Shown: positions 14,806 to 25,564, numbered from the stretch's first letter. The stretch: DNA of 50,443 nucleotides from Sterolibacterium sp. (GCA_023258955.1 JAHFRE010000008.1:1-50443), one strand, 5' to 3'. The notes: generated by a model from the sequence alone, not told the origin. Numbers and translations: made by a program.

Positions 14806-15394
14806 CCATCTGACCCTGTTCATCATCGACGACGATCCCGGCGTGCGCGATTCGCTGGGCCTGCTGCTCGCCGTGCGCGGCTATCGCACCGCCCTGTTCG
14901 CCTGCGCCAAGGACTTTCTCAGCGCCTGGCGCCCGGATTGGATGGGGGCCATCCTCTGCGACATCCGCATGCCCGACATCGACGGCCTCGAACTGCTGGG
15001 CCGTCTGCAGCAGCAAGGCTGCGCCCTGCCCTGCATCATGATCACCGGCCACGGCGACGTCGACCTGGCGCGCCAGGCCTTCAAGGCCAAGGCGGTAGAC
15101 TTCCTGGAAAAACCGCTCGACGACGCGAAGCTGATCGCCGCCATCGAAGAAGCCTTCGCCAGCGTCTCCTCGCTGCACAACAGCGACCTGCAGCGCAAGC
15201 AGGCCAGCGAATCACTGGCCAAGCTGACGGCGCGCGAACGCGAGGTCCTCGGCCACGTCGTCGCCGGCGCCAAGAACAGCGAGATCGCGCAGCAACTCGG
15301 CATCAGCGTGCGCACCGTCGAAGTGCACAAATCGCGCTTGATGGACAAGCTCGGGGTCGACAACATCGCCGACCTGGTGCGGATGACCCTGTGA
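14795..15394 (+). CDS. FixJ-family response regulator
   Basis: The 199-residue regulator comprises a receiver domain (residues 7-120; acidic pocket Asp12-Asp14, phospho-acceptor Asp56 in CDIRMP, Lys in EKPLDD) and a C-terminal LuxR-type helix-turn-helix (about residues 138-198, LTAREREVL...VRTVEVHKSRLMDKL). This is the FixJ/NodW/StyR arrangement. It starts inside the kinase gene, so the two are certainly co-translated partners. The target genes are unknown; the divergent ACP operon across the shared spacer is one possibility. Confidence 0.92.
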   Translation: MKNDHLTLFIIDDDPGVRDSLGLLLAVRGYRTALFACAKDFLSAWRPDWMGAILCDIRMPDIDGLELLGRLQQQGCALPCIMITGHGDVDLARQAFKAKAVDFLEKPLDDAKLIAAIEEAFASVSSLHNSDLQRKQASESLAKLTAREREVLGHVVAGAKNSEIAQQLGISVRTVEVHKSRLMDKLGVDNIADLVRMTL

Positions 15395-15404
15395 GCCAGC
15401 CGGC

Positions 15405-16052
15405 CTAGACGAGGGTGGAGCCGGCCAGCTTGGCGGCGAAGCCGACGAACAGCGCCCCGACGACGCCGCTGGCGATCGCCGCGAAGCGGGAGCGACGGCG
15501 AAACTGCAGCGCCAGACGCGCACCGCCGACGATCAGCAGCGACAGATAGAGGCCGCTGAAAAACTGGACGATGACCCCGAGGATGACAAAGGACAGCTCC
15601 GGGTGGGGATAGCGGGGATCGACGAACTGGATGAAGAAGGAGACGAAGAACAGGATCGCCTTCGGGTTCATCAGACTGATCAGGAGCGCGCTGTGAAACG
15701 GCCGCGAGCCGTCCACCTTTGCCGGCTGTTGCGATCGCGCCGCCATTCCCCGCCACAGGGCGGGCGTCGAGCGCAGCAGGCCCAGACCCATCCACGCCAG
15801 GTAGGCGGCGCCGGCGTACTTGAAGACCATGAACAGGGCCGGGCTGGCCTTGAGAAAGGACGCCGCGCCGGTGGCCGACAACAGCATCAGAATGGTGTCG
15901 CCGGCGAAGATGCCGCAGGCGCCGCGATAGCCGGCTGCGACCCCCAGGCGCGAAGCCACCGCCATCACATAGAGGGAATTGGGACCGGGCAGCAGAACGA
16001 TCAGGATCGTTCCGACGACGAAGCTGGTCAGGTCGGTGATGCCGTAGATCAT
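15405..16052 (-). CDS. LysE/LeuE-family amino acid exporter
   Basis: A 215-residue inner-membrane protein with six predicted helices. It begins with the family signature LIVLLPGPNSLYV (LPGPN block) and has SLMNPKAILFF in mid-protein, both typical of LysE/RhtB exporters, closest in style to LeuE. It probably exports an amino acid such as leucine or an analogue. It converges with the FixJ-type regulator with only a 10-base gap, so no shared terminator can be placed. It lies 28 bases after the FadH gene on the same strand and may be co-transcribed with it. Confidence 0.87.
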   Translation of the reverse strand: MIYGITDLTSFVVGTILIVLLPGPNSLYVMAVASRLGVAAGYRGACGIFAGDTILMLLSATGAASFLKASPALFMVFKYAGAAYLAWMGLGLLRSTPALWRGMAARSQQPAKVDGSRPFHSALLISLMNPKAILFFVSFFIQFVDPRYPHPELSFVILGVIVQFFSGLYLSLLIVGGARLALQFRRRSRFAAIASGVVGALFVGFAAKLAGSTLV

Positions 16053-16080
16053 CGGCGCGCGAGCCCCGCCAGCTTGCCGC

Positions 16081-18183
<2,103 letters not shown>

Positions 18184-18213
18184 TCACATACTATTCGCAT
18201 AGCGGATCGCACC

Positions 18214-18510
18214 ATGGCCGCACATTTGATGGCATCGATCGGGCGGGTGGCAAATATGGTCTGGCAAGTAATCGAGGAAGTAACGGAGCGGGACGGGAGT
18301 GTACGCTGGTGCCTGTTCGTGCTGCTCATAGGCGAAAAGCCGGACGCAGGAATCAGGCCCTTTGCCAGCGGCGATTGGTCGGTCGCTGCCGGCCACAGCG
18401 CCGAACTCGCTGGCAAGCAGGCATTCGCGGCTGGCCGGGCGGAAGCCGCAGCGGAGGCCGCCAGACTGAATCGGGCGGGCAAACCACCGCGCAGCTATCG
18501 TCCGCGCTAA
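18214..18510 (+). CDS. conserved-looking hypothetical protein (98 aa)
   Basis: I do not recognise this protein. The 98-residue frame is soluble, with no signal peptide. It has a beta-strand-like opening (MVWQVIEEVTERDGSVRW) and an alanine-rich helical end (residues 60-85) followed by a basic tail. The amino-acid pattern looks like a real protein. The start is unclear: ATG at 18214, 18229 or 18256 are all in frame, and the last begins exactly at the ordered part. It is divergent from fadH and precedes the peroxidase-related gene by 77 bases. Confidence 0.5.
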   Translation: MAAHLMASIGRVANMVWQVIEEVTERDGSVRWCLFVLLIGEKPDAGIRPFASGDWSVAAGHSAELAGKQAFAAGRAEAAAEAARLNRAGKPPRSYRPR

Positions 18511-18587
18511 AGGTCACCGCGGACGGCAGCTTGGGGCCCGGCAGCAAAGGCGTACAATTTCCGCTTTGCCTCGCTGGAATCGACCTC

Positions 18588-19163
18588 GTGAGATCCATCA
18601 GCCGTTACCCCGTGCCGGAATTGGCCCAATTGCCCGAGGACATCCGCGGCCGCATCCTCGCCGTGCAAGAAAAGTCCGGCTTCGTGCCCAACGTCTTCCT
18701 CGCCCTGTCGCACCGGCCGGCGGAGTTTCGCGCTTTCTTCGCCTACCACGACGCGCTGATGGAGAAGGATGGCGGCCTCTCCAAGGCCGAGCGCGAGATG
18801 GTCGTGGTCGCGACCTCCAGCGCCAACCAGTGCCTCTACTGCGTCGTCGCCCACGGCGCCATCTTGCGCATCCGCGCCAAGAATCCACGGCTCGCCGACC
18901 AGGTGGCAACCAACTACCGCACGGCGGAGATCACACCGCGGCAAACAGCGATGCTCGACTTCGCGCTGAAGGTGTCGCAACGCTCGCACGCCGTCGACGA
19001 CGCGGATTTCGCGACGCTGCACGCCCAGGGATTCTCCGACGAGGACATCTGGGACATCGCCGCCGTCGCCGCCTTCTACGGCCTGTCCAACCGCATGGCC
19101 AGCGTCACAGACATGCGGCCCAACGAAGAGTTCTACGCGCTGGGCAGAAGCCCCAGAGCCTAG
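18588..19163 (+). CDS. peroxidase-related protein (carboxymuconolactone decarboxylase/AhpD family)
   Basis: A 191-residue protein of the AhpD-like peroxidase-related group. The redox motif Cys82-x-x-Cys85 with His89 (QCLYCVVAHG) is intact, and the helical AEREMVVVATSSAN block just before it is typical. Such proteins reduce peroxides through a thiol-disulfide cycle or act on related electrophiles; the natural substrate is not known. The start is GTG at 18588. A weak TTGGGG/TACAAT pair 30-57 bases upstream could be its promoter. The bacteriohemerythrin gene follows after 16 bases, suggesting a small oxygen/peroxide-handling operon. Confidence 0.87.
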   Translation: MRSISRYPVPELAQLPEDIRGRILAVQEKSGFVPNVFLALSHRPAEFRAFFAYHDALMEKDGGLSKAEREMVVVATSSANQCLYCVVAHGAILRIRAKNPRLADQVATNYRTAEITPRQTAMLDFALKVSQRSHAVDDADFATLHAQGFSDEDIWDIAAVAAFYGLSNRMASVTDMRPNEEFYALGRSPRA

Positions 19164-19179
19164 GGCGCCCCGATCCACC

Positions 19180-19605
19180 GTGAGCCAAGAGACCATAGAT
19201 CCGCGCTTCGCGATCGGCGTGACGGAGATGGACCACGAGCACGCGCACTGGATCGCGCTGATCGAGAAGTTTCGCGCCACGGCGTCCGGCCATCTCAGCG
19301 ACAGGATCGGCATCGACGCGGCGCGCCAGGCGCTGCAGCATCTGGCCGACTACACCAAGACCCACTTCGCCAGCGAGGAACGCCTGCTCAAGGCCTGCAA
19401 GTATCCCGCCCTCGCCGAACACCAGCAGAAGCACCGCGAGCTGACCGCGGCGGTAGCCAGGCTCGCCGAGGAAATCAGCCAGCGCAAGACCGACACGACC
19501 CCGCTCAAGCTCAACCTCCTGGTCACCGTCTGGCTGCTCGAGCACATCATGGCCGAAGACCGGAAGTACGCGCGCCACATCATCGCATACCGGGCGAAGG
19601 CCTGA
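19180..19605 (+). CDS. bacteriohemerythrin
   Basis: A 141-residue cytosolic four-helix bundle. Iron-ligand candidates appear in order: the N-terminal MDHEH segment (His19, His21), His in YTKTHFASEE with its Glu, the EHQQKH pair, and the C-terminal WLLEHIMAED His/Asp. This is the non-haem di-iron, oxygen-binding hemerythrin pattern. Single-domain bacterial forms store or deliver oxygen or sense it. The start is GTG at 19180, 16 bases after the peroxidase-related gene, so both probably respond to oxygen together. Confidence 0.9.
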   Translation: MSQETIDPRFAIGVTEMDHEHAHWIALIEKFRATASGHLSDRIGIDAARQALQHLADYTKTHFASEERLLKACKYPALAEHQQKHRELTAAVARLAEEISQRKTDTTPLKLNLLVTVWLLEHIMAEDRKYARHIIAYRAKA

Positions 19606-19731
19606 GCCCCGCGCACCAAACATCGGGCGCGGCGGCGTCTTGTGGCAAGCAGCGGCATATTTCCGTCTTTCCCCGCATGCTCTACGCTGCTGACCCCATT
19701 TGCGATCGCCTTCATCGTTCGAGGAGCCACC

Positions 19732-20553
19732 ATGTCCGCACGTCACCGCCTCCTAGTTGCCATCGTCCTCGCCGCCAGCCTGTTGGCCGGCGCGGCGCGC
19801 GCCGAGGAGCGCTTCATCACCGTCGCCTCGACCACCTCGACCGAGCAGTCGGGCCTGTTCGGCCACCTGCTGCCGATCTTCGAGCAGGCCAGCGGCATCA
19901 AGGTGCGCGTGGTCGCCCTGGGCACCGGTCAGGCGCTCGACGTGGGACGGCGCGGTGACGCCGACGTGGTCTTCGTGCACGACAAGCCGGCCGAGGAGAA
20001 ATTCGTCGCCGAGGGCTACGGCCTCAAGCGCCAGGAAGTGATGTACAACGACTTCATCCTGGTCGGGCCGAAGAGCGATCCAGCCCGCGCTGGCGGCCGC
20101 GACATTCTGGAGGGCCTGCGCCGCGTCGCGGCGGCACGCGCCGCCTTCGTCTCGCGCGGCGACAAGAGCGGTACCCACGCCGCAGAGCTGCGCTACTGGC
20201 AGGCCGCCGGGGTCGATCTGGAGCTGGTCAAGGGCCCCTGGTACCGCGACACCGGTTCGGGCATGGGACCGGCGTTGAACAGCGCCGCGGCGATGAACGC
20301 CTACATCCTCGCCGATCGCGGCACCTGGCTGGCCTTCCGCAACCGTGGCGAACTGGCGCTCGTCGTCGAGGGCGACCGGCGCTTGTTCAACCAATACGGG
20401 GTGATCCTGGTGAACCCGGCGAAGCATCCGCACGTGAAGAGCGCCGACGGTCAGCGCTTCATCGACTGGCTGCTGTCGGATGCCGGGCAGCGCGCCATCG
20501 CCGACTACAAGATCGGCGGCGAGCAGCTGTTCTTTGCCAACGCCCGGCGCTGA
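19732..20553 (+). CDS. tupA: tungstate-type ABC substrate-binding protein
   Basis: A 273-residue periplasmic binding protein with a Sec signal (cleavage probably after Ala24, ARA-EE). It has the TupA hallmark TTSTEQSGLF (residues 34-43), the GTGQAL and GDADVVFVHD blocks, and the later MYNDFILVGP and SRGDKSGTH segments, all typical of tungstate/molybdate-type binding proteins of this branch. Tungstate uptake needs TupB and TupC, but the next gene is on the opposite strand and unrelated, so this is an orphan component. The partner permease may lie elsewhere. The ligand is inferred from family only. Confidence 0.87.
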   Translation: MSARHRLLVAIVLAASLLAGAARAEERFITVASTTSTEQSGLFGHLLPIFEQASGIKVRVVALGTGQALDVGRRGDADVVFVHDKPAEEKFVAEGYGLKRQEVMYNDFILVGPKSDPARAGGRDILEGLRRVAAARAAFVSRGDKSGTHAAELRYWQAAGVDLELVKGPWYRDTGSGMGPALNSAAAMNAYILADRGTWLAFRNRGELALVVEGDRRLFNQYGVILVNPAKHPHVKSADGQRFIDWLLSDAGQRAIADYKIGGEQLFFANARR

Positions 20554-20563
20554 GCGCGACGTC

Positions 20564-21982
20564 CTATTCGGGCAGGTGGGCGATGGCGTTGGCGTAGTAG
20601 CCGAGCAGCGGCAACTCGGCGCGGACGGCGCGCAGCAAACCTTCCTCCTGCTGCACCAGGCCGCGCAGGGTCAACATGCGCAGGCCGACGTCGAAGGCGT
20701 AATCCATGTCGGCCCGCGGCAGGTAGAGGTGAGCGCCGCCGCGTTGGAGGCGCTGCGCCCGCGCCAGCGCTTGCGCCTTGAGCTCGAGCGCGGACCACAG
20801 CCGCTCCGGCTCGGCGACCAGGACGCTGGCGATCAGCGACACCGGCAGCACCGGCAGCACGGCGCCGATGCGCTCCATCAACAGCTCGCCGAAGGCGCTC
20901 ACCTGGGCGTGCCGCTCCGCGTCGCCGAGCTGCGGCAAGCGCAGGCCCCGCTCTGCCACGTACTGGCGCAGGGAGATGGGTTGGCCGAAGTTCACGCAGG
21001 CGTAGCCGAAGCGGTGCCAGCGCCCGTTGAGCGCCTGCCACAGATTGCGCACGACGAAACCGACGCCGATCGCCAGGGCGCGGGCGCGTCCCACAGGCGC
21101 CCGGGCGGCGCCGCCGAGTTTGGCCAACTGGGTGCGGTCCTCGAGCACGCGATCATAGTTGATGCCCACCGGGATGAACACCAGGTCGCGGCCGGCCGGC
21201 TCGGCGCCGTCGAAGCCTTTCAGCATGTAGTCGAGCAGCCCCAGCTTGGGCTGGCGCAGGCGGCCGTTGATGCTCAGGCCGCCTTCGGGAAACACCGCCT
21301 GGGTGAGCCCGCCCGCGGCGGCCATCTGCACGTAGCGCGAGAGCACCGCGCGGTAGAGCGGGTCGCCGGAATTGCGCCGCACGAAGTAGGCGCCCATGGC
21401 GCGCACCAACTGCTGCAGCGGCCAGACGCGCGCCCACTCGCCGACGGCGTAGGACAGCGCGGTGCGCTCGGCGGCGAGAAAGGCCACCAGCACGTAGTCC
21501 ATATTGCTGCGGTGGTTGATGACGAAGACGATGGTCGACCTGGGGTCGACGCGTGCCAGCGCCTCCTGGTCGGCGTAACCGATGCGCACCCGGTAGAGCG
21601 TGCGCGCCAGACCGCGCGCCAGCGCGTAGCCGATGCGGAAGTAGAGATAGGCGTTGAACGAGGGCACGATCTCGCGCGCGTAGCGGTCGATGCGCCGCCG
21701 CACCTCCGCCTGCGACAGGCCGCCGGCGCGCACCTGCTGGGCGGCGGCGGCCTGCACCCGGTCGTCGTGGAAGAGCCGGTCGATCAGCACCTGGCGCCGC
21801 GTCAGCTTGAAGGAGGGCAGCTCCACCTGCAGCGAGGCGCCGACCTGGCGGATCACGGCGTTGATGCGGCGGCGAAAGAACCAACGCATGCCCGGAGCGG
21901 CGAGCAGCACCAGCAGCGCCCACGAGGACAGCGCGACGAGGACGACGACGAGCCACAGGGGCAGCGTGATTGGCGCGTTCAT
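20564..21982 (-). CDS. glycerol-phosphate acyltransferase-like (PlsB/PlsC superfamily)
   Basis: A 472-residue membrane-associated acyltransferase. It has an N-terminal transmembrane segment (residues 8-30), the HX4D catalytic motif as NHRSNMD (His157, Asp162), an RRN block at about residue 202 and FPEGG at 231-235, the four-block order of glycerol-3-phosphate/lysophosphatidate acyltransferases. It is shorter than E. coli PlsB (about 800 residues) and longer than PlsC, as in the mid-sized actinobacterial/proteobacterial PlsB-like group. The probable role is phospholipid assembly. It is divergent from the amidohydrolase at 22023, 41 bases away. Confidence 0.87.
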   Translation of the reverse strand: MNAPITLPLWLVVVLVALSSWALLVLLAAPGMRWFFRRRINAVIRQVGASLQVELPSFKLTRRQVLIDRLFHDDRVQAAAAQQVRAGGLSQAEVRRRIDRYAREIVPSFNAYLYFRIGYALARGLARTLYRVRIGYADQEALARVDPRSTIVFVINHRSNMDYVLVAFLAAERTALSYAVGEWARVWPLQQLVRAMGAYFVRRNSGDPLYRAVLSRYVQMAAAGGLTQAVFPEGGLSINGRLRQPKLGLLDYMLKGFDGAEPAGRDLVFIPVGINYDRVLEDRTQLAKLGGAARAPVGRARALAIGVGFVVRNLWQALNGRWHRFGYACVNFGQPISLRQYVAERGLRLPQLGDAERHAQVSAFGELLMERIGAVLPVLPVSLIASVLVAEPERLWSALELKAQALARAQRLQRGGAHLYLPRADMDYAFDVGLRMLTLRGLVQQEEGLLRAVRAELPLLGYYANAIAHLPE

Positions 21983-22022
21983 GGCGTCTTACCGCGAGCG
22001 GTTTTCTGCGATCATAGCAGCC

Positions 22023-23252
22023 ATGGTGAAACCGCGCGGGCGCCGTCGCTGGCTCGCCGCCGCCGGCCTCGGCGTCGCGGCGCTGGGCCTGTGGCGGACC
22101 TGGCCGGAGCAGGGACTGATCAATCCCTGCCTCGGTCCCCTGCCCCCTGAGCTGGCCAGGCTGAGCCTGCTCGAGGAGACTTGGACCGGCCTCGATCCGC
22201 AGCAGGTCTGGGACAGCCACGCGCACATCTTCACCCTGCAGACGGCCGGCGACCAGAACGGCGGCATCTTGCGGGCGCCGCTGGCGGCGGCGCAGCGCTA
22301 TTTCTTTCGCAACGCCGCCTGCGTCGGCGACGATGCCGGGGACGAGAATGCAAGCTACGTCACCCATCTGCGCCAGGCGATCGACGCCCTGCCCGCGGGG
22401 GTCAAGGTGCTGCTGCTGGCGCTGGACGCCTGGCACGACGAGAGCGGCGTGGTGCATCCGGAACTCACCCACGTGCGGGTCGCCGACGACTACTGCGCCG
22501 CGGTGGCCGCGGCGCTGCCTTCACGCTTCGAGTGGGCGGCCTCGGTCCACCCCTATCGCGGCGACGCCGTCGTCGCCATCGAACGGGCCAAGGCAGCGGG
22601 CGCGCGAGCGCTGAAGTGGATACCCGCGGCGCAGGGCATCGACCCGGCTTCGCCGCGCTGCGACCCCGTCTATCGAACGCTGGCGCGCCTCGAGCTGCCG
22701 CTGATCAGCCACGCCGGCGACGAGCGGGCAGCACCCGGCGACGACGCCATGGGCAATCCGCTGCGTCTGCGCCGCGCCCTCGAGCAGGGAGTGCGGGTGA
22801 TCGTCGCCCACTGCGCCACCCTGGGCGCGAGCAGCGACAGCGACGCCGGTCCGCACGCCGCGCCGCTCGACAATTTTTCGCTGTTCGCGCGCCTGATGGC
22901 GCAGCGCCAGTACGAGGGCCAACTGTTCGGCGATCTGGCCGCGATCACCCAGAGCGCCCGCGCCGGCCCGGCGCTGGCGACCATCGTCCGCCGCGGGCGC
23001 GAAGGCGGCGACTGGGCGACGCGGCTGGTGAACGGTTCGGACTATCCGCTACCGGGCATCATGCCGCTGTATTCGCTGCAGCGACTGGTCGAACTGCGGC
23101 TGCTCGCGCCCAGCGCGGTCGAGCCGCTCACCGCGATCCGCCGCCACAATCCGCTGCTCTTTGATTTCGCATTGAAGCGGACGCTGCGCGTCGATGGCCA
23201 GGGCCTGGCGGCGTCGGTGTTCGAGACCCGCCGCGTCTTCCTGCCCGCCTAG
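22023..23252 (+). CDS. membrane-anchored or exported amidohydrolase-like TIM-barrel protein
   Basis: A 409-residue protein of the metal-dependent hydrolase (amidohydrolase 2-like) superfamily. It opens with an Arg-rich then hydrophobic segment (RGRRRWLAAAGLGVAALGLW, residues 5-24) that could be a Tat-type signal or membrane anchor. The metal-binding DSHAHIF (His66, His68) follows, with later candidate ligands in ISHAGDE and VAHCATL and Asp in NGSDYPLPG. These enzymes hydrolyse or decarboxylate cyclic or carboxylate substrates; an exported member is unusual. The ATG at 22023 is the only start that keeps the arginine-rich leader. Substrate unknown. Confidence 0.8.
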   Translation: MVKPRGRRRWLAAAGLGVAALGLWRTWPEQGLINPCLGPLPPELARLSLLEETWTGLDPQQVWDSHAHIFTLQTAGDQNGGILRAPLAAAQRYFFRNAACVGDDAGDENASYVTHLRQAIDALPAGVKVLLLALDAWHDESGVVHPELTHVRVADDYCAAVAAALPSRFEWAASVHPYRGDAVVAIERAKAAGARALKWIPAAQGIDPASPRCDPVYRTLARLELPLISHAGDERAAPGDDAMGNPLRLRRALEQGVRVIVAHCATLGASSDSDAGPHAAPLDNFSLFARLMAQRQYEGQLFGDLAAITQSARAGPALATIVRRGREGGDWATRLVNGSDYPLPGIMPLYSLQRLVELRLLAPSAVEPLTAIRRHNPLLFDFALKRTLRVDGQGLAASVFETRRVFLPA

Positions 23253-23272
23253 AAGGCGCGCGGGCGCGGCGC

Positions 23273-24070
23273 CTAGAGCGGCAGCGTGATGCTGCCTTCG
23301 AGATAGAGCACCGCCTCACCGGCGATGCTCACCCTGTCGCCGCGCAATTCGCACCACAGTTCGCCGCCGCGCGCCGAGACCTGGCGCGCGTAGAGGCGAT
23401 CGCGGCCGAGCCGATGCGCCCAATAGGGGACGAGGCGGGTGTGCGAGGAACCGGTCACCGGATCCTCGTCGATGCCGGCGGCCGGCGCGAAGAAACGCGA
23501 GACGAAATCGCAATCCGTCGCGGGCGCCGTGGCGATGATGCCGTGGATGCCGGTCGCGAGAATCCCGCGCATGTCCGGGCGAAGGGCGCGCAGCTCGTCT
23601 TCGCTGCGATAGACGGCCAGCCACTGGAAGCCTTGGTAAAGTTCCAGCGGTTCGATGCCCAGCGCCGAACGCAGCGCCGCCGCCGGGTTCGATGCCGGTG
23701 CCACCGGGCTCACCGGATTGGCCGGAAAGTCGAGCAGCAGCCGCTCCCCTTGTCGATCCACGGGCAAGGCGCCGCTCTGCGAAGCGAACACCACGCGCGC
23801 TCGCGACGGTTCGAGCCGATGGAACACCACCCAGGCCGCAGCCAGGGTGGCGTGGCCGCACAGGGGCACCTCGACGCCCGGCGTAAACCAGCGGATTCGA
23901 TAGTCCGCTCCGTCGCGCGAGATGAAGGCGGTCTCCGCCAGATTGTTCTCCTTGGCCACGGCGAGCAGCAGGGCGTCGTCGGGCCAGCGCTCGAGCAGAA
24001 CGACGGCGGCCGGGTTGCCGCCGAAGAGGCGATTGCTGAACGCATCGACCTGCCAGATGGGTAGTTGCAT
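23273..24070 (-). CDS. PhzF-family isomerase-like protein
   Basis: A 265-residue member of the PhzF/diaminopimelate-epimerase fold. It starts MQLPIWQVDAFS, with the FGGNPAAV block, the catalytic Glu46 in NLAETAF, a CGHATLAAAWV motif in the first half and DPVTGSSHT in the second. All are standard for the family. PhzF itself isomerises a phenazine precursor, but most family members, including those outside phenazine clusters as here, have no known substrate. There is no other phenazine gene nearby. It is divergent from the DUF4266 trio. Confidence 0.88.
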   Translation of the reverse strand: MQLPIWQVDAFSNRLFGGNPAAVVLLERWPDDALLLAVAKENNLAETAFISRDGADYRIRWFTPGVEVPLCGHATLAAAWVVFHRLEPSRARVVFASQSGALPVDRQGERLLLDFPANPVSPVAPASNPAAALRSALGIEPLELYQGFQWLAVYRSEDELRALRPDMRGILATGIHGIIATAPATDCDFVSRFFAPAAGIDEDPVTGSSHTRLVPYWAHRLGRDRLYARQVSARGGELWCELRGDRVSIAGEAVLYLEGSITLPL

Positions 24071-24165
24071 GGGTGTCGCTTCTCCACAGGGTCACGGGTC
24101 GCGCAGAAATTTTACTTCCACCTTCGAATAATTGATGCTAAAAGTTGTCTGCGGAGGGAACCACC

Positions 24166-24384
24166 ATGAGACCACTGGCACTGTCCATCGTCATCGCCGC
24201 CTGCTTGGCGGGTTGCGCCAGCATCGAGCCGGTGGCGCCGTGGCAGAAGGGGCAGCTGGCGAAGCCGGAGATGGGTTTCGCCGATGACGTCGCCGGCGCT
24301 GCCTACGCCGAGCACGTCTATTCGAGCCGCGAGGCGGTCTCCGGCGGCACCCGGGTCGGCGGGGGGGGCTGTGGCTGCAACTGA
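24166..24384 (+). CDS. DUF4266-domain lipoprotein
   Basis: A 72-residue lipoprotein: signal with lipobox LAGC (acylated Cys near residue 17), an AKPEMGFADD block, an HVYSSREA(V/S)SGGT block, and the family's hallmark glycine/cysteine tail ending GGGGCGCN. The ATG at 24166 follows GGAGGGAA. The tail codons contain a run of eight G's, and the next gene starts inside them, overlapping by 14 bases. DUF4266 proteins are regularly found with DUF3570 and ApbE proteins, as here; the tail cysteines suggest a redox, metal-binding or modified end, but the function is unknown. Confidence 0.85.
   Translation: MRPLALSIVIAACLAGCASIEPVAPWQKGQLAKPEMGFADDVAGAAYAEHVYSSREAVSGGTRVGGGGCGCN
24361..24368 (+). repeat. 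homopolymeric G8 tract at a gene junction
   Basis: Eight consecutive G's lie in the last codons of the DUF4266 gene, two bases before the GTG start of the DUF3570 gene. The downstream frame is open across and upstream of the tract, back to 24284, so a one-base loss or +1 slip here would fuse the lipoprotein to the DUF3570 protein. It may equally be ordinary glycine coding in GC-rich DNA. Confidence 0.55.
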
Positions 24385-25564
24385 GCATCCCGTCGCGGTC
24401 GAGAAGCCGCGCAGCAACCCAGCGCTTACTCGAGACCCGGTCTCCACCGGCGCCCTGGTGTTGAGCGCGGCGCTGGCGCTGCCGGGTCTGCTGCCCGCCG
24501 CCTCGGCCGAGCCGGCGCCCGCAGGCGGCATGATCGGCCTGCGCAACCTCAGCTACCGCGAGAGCCAGCCCGGGCTGGAGCGGGTCGGCAGCAATTCGCC
24601 GTCGCTGGTGTTCCTTGTGCCCCTGGCCGGCGAGTGGGCCTTGAGCGGCGACCTGGTGACCGACAACGTCTCCGGTGCCTCGCCGCGCTACCACACGGCC
24701 ATCTCCGGGGCGTCGCAGATGAAGGACCGGCGCAACGCCGCCGACCTGCAGCTCAAGCGCTACCTCGAGGACGGCAGCGTCAGCGTCGGCCTGGCGCGTT
24801 CAAACGAGAACGACTACGCCTCGACCGCCTTGTCGCTGCAAGGCACGGTCGACTCGAAGGATCGCAACACGACCCTGTTGTGGGGCCTGGGCGGGGCCAG
24901 CGACACGATCAACCCGGTCAATCTGGCGGTGCGCAACGAGCAGCGCCACAGCATCGACGCGATGCTGGGCGTGGCCCAGGTGTTGACGCCGGCCGACCTG
25001 GTGCAGTTCAGCCTCGGCTACAACCGTGGCCGCGGCTATTTTTCCGATCCCTACAAGATCTTCGACAACCGTCCGCGCCGGTTGAACCAGACGGCGCTGT
25101 CCGCCAAATGGAACCACCATTTCGACGCCGCCGACGGCACTTCCCGCTTCTCCTACCGCTACGCGACCAACAGCGACGGCGTTCGCTCCCACACCCTGGG
25201 CGAGGAATACGTGCAAGCCTTCGGCGAAGGCTGGAGCGTGACGCCGGCGCTGCGCTACTACAGCCAGAGCGCCGCCCGCTTCTACGTCGACCCGATCTAC
25301 GATCCGCTCTTCGGCGCGCCGTTTCCCGCCGGCGTCGCGATCTTCCAGCATCCCCTGCTGACGATGGACCAGCGCCTGTCGGCGTTCGGCGCGCTGACTC
25401 TGGAGGCCAAGCTCGCCAGGCAACTGTCGGCACAATGGTCCGCCGACCTGAAGCTCGCTCGTTACGAGCAGCGCAGCGCCTGGCGCTGGTTCGGTCGGGG
25501 CAGTCCCGGGCTGGCGCCCCTGACCGCCCATTGGCTAGAGATCGGTCTGTACCGGCGCTGGTGA
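24371..25564 (+). CDS. DUF3570 outer-membrane-type protein
   Basis: A 397-residue protein with a long N-terminal region, then a hydrophobic export signal (about residues 26-46, ending PAASA-EP). It continues with alternating, aromatic-rich segments such as the SFSLGYNRGRGYFSDPYK-like block and a C-terminal LEIGLYRRW ending in Trp, as expected for an outer-membrane beta-barrel. It belongs to DUF3570. The start is taken as GTG 24371, overlapping the DUF4266 gene by 14 bases; the frame is open further upstream. It overlaps the ApbE start by GTGA. The trio is therefore a tight operon. The role may be transport or anchoring for a redox component, which is inference. Confidence 0.83.
   Translation: MAATEHPVAVEKPRSNPALTRDPVSTGALVLSAALALPGLLPAASAEPAPAGGMIGLRNLSYRESQPGLERVGSNSPSLVFLVPLAGEWALSGDLVTDNVSGASPRYHTAISGASQMKDRRNAADLQLKRYLEDGSVSVGLARSNENDYASTALSLQGTVDSKDRNTTLLWGLGGASDTINPVNLAVRNEQRHSIDAMLGVAQVLTPADLVQFSLGYNRGRGYFSDPYKIFDNRPRRLNQTALSAKWNHHFDAADGTSRFSYRYATNSDGVRSHTLGEEYVQAFGEGWSVTPALRYYSQSAARFYVDPIYDPLFGAPFPAGVAIFQHPLLTMDQRLSAFGALTLEAKLARQLSAQWSADLKLARYEQRSAWRWFGRGSPGLAPLTAHWLEIGLYRRW

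Noticed and set aside
20480-22150. 556-codon plus-strand frame opposite the PlsB-like acyltransferase
   Set aside because: The minus frame has all acyltransferase motifs; the plus frame has none.
23273-24070. Phenazine biosynthesis from the PhzF-like gene
   Set aside because: No other phz gene is nearby and most PhzF-family proteins are unrelated to phenazines.
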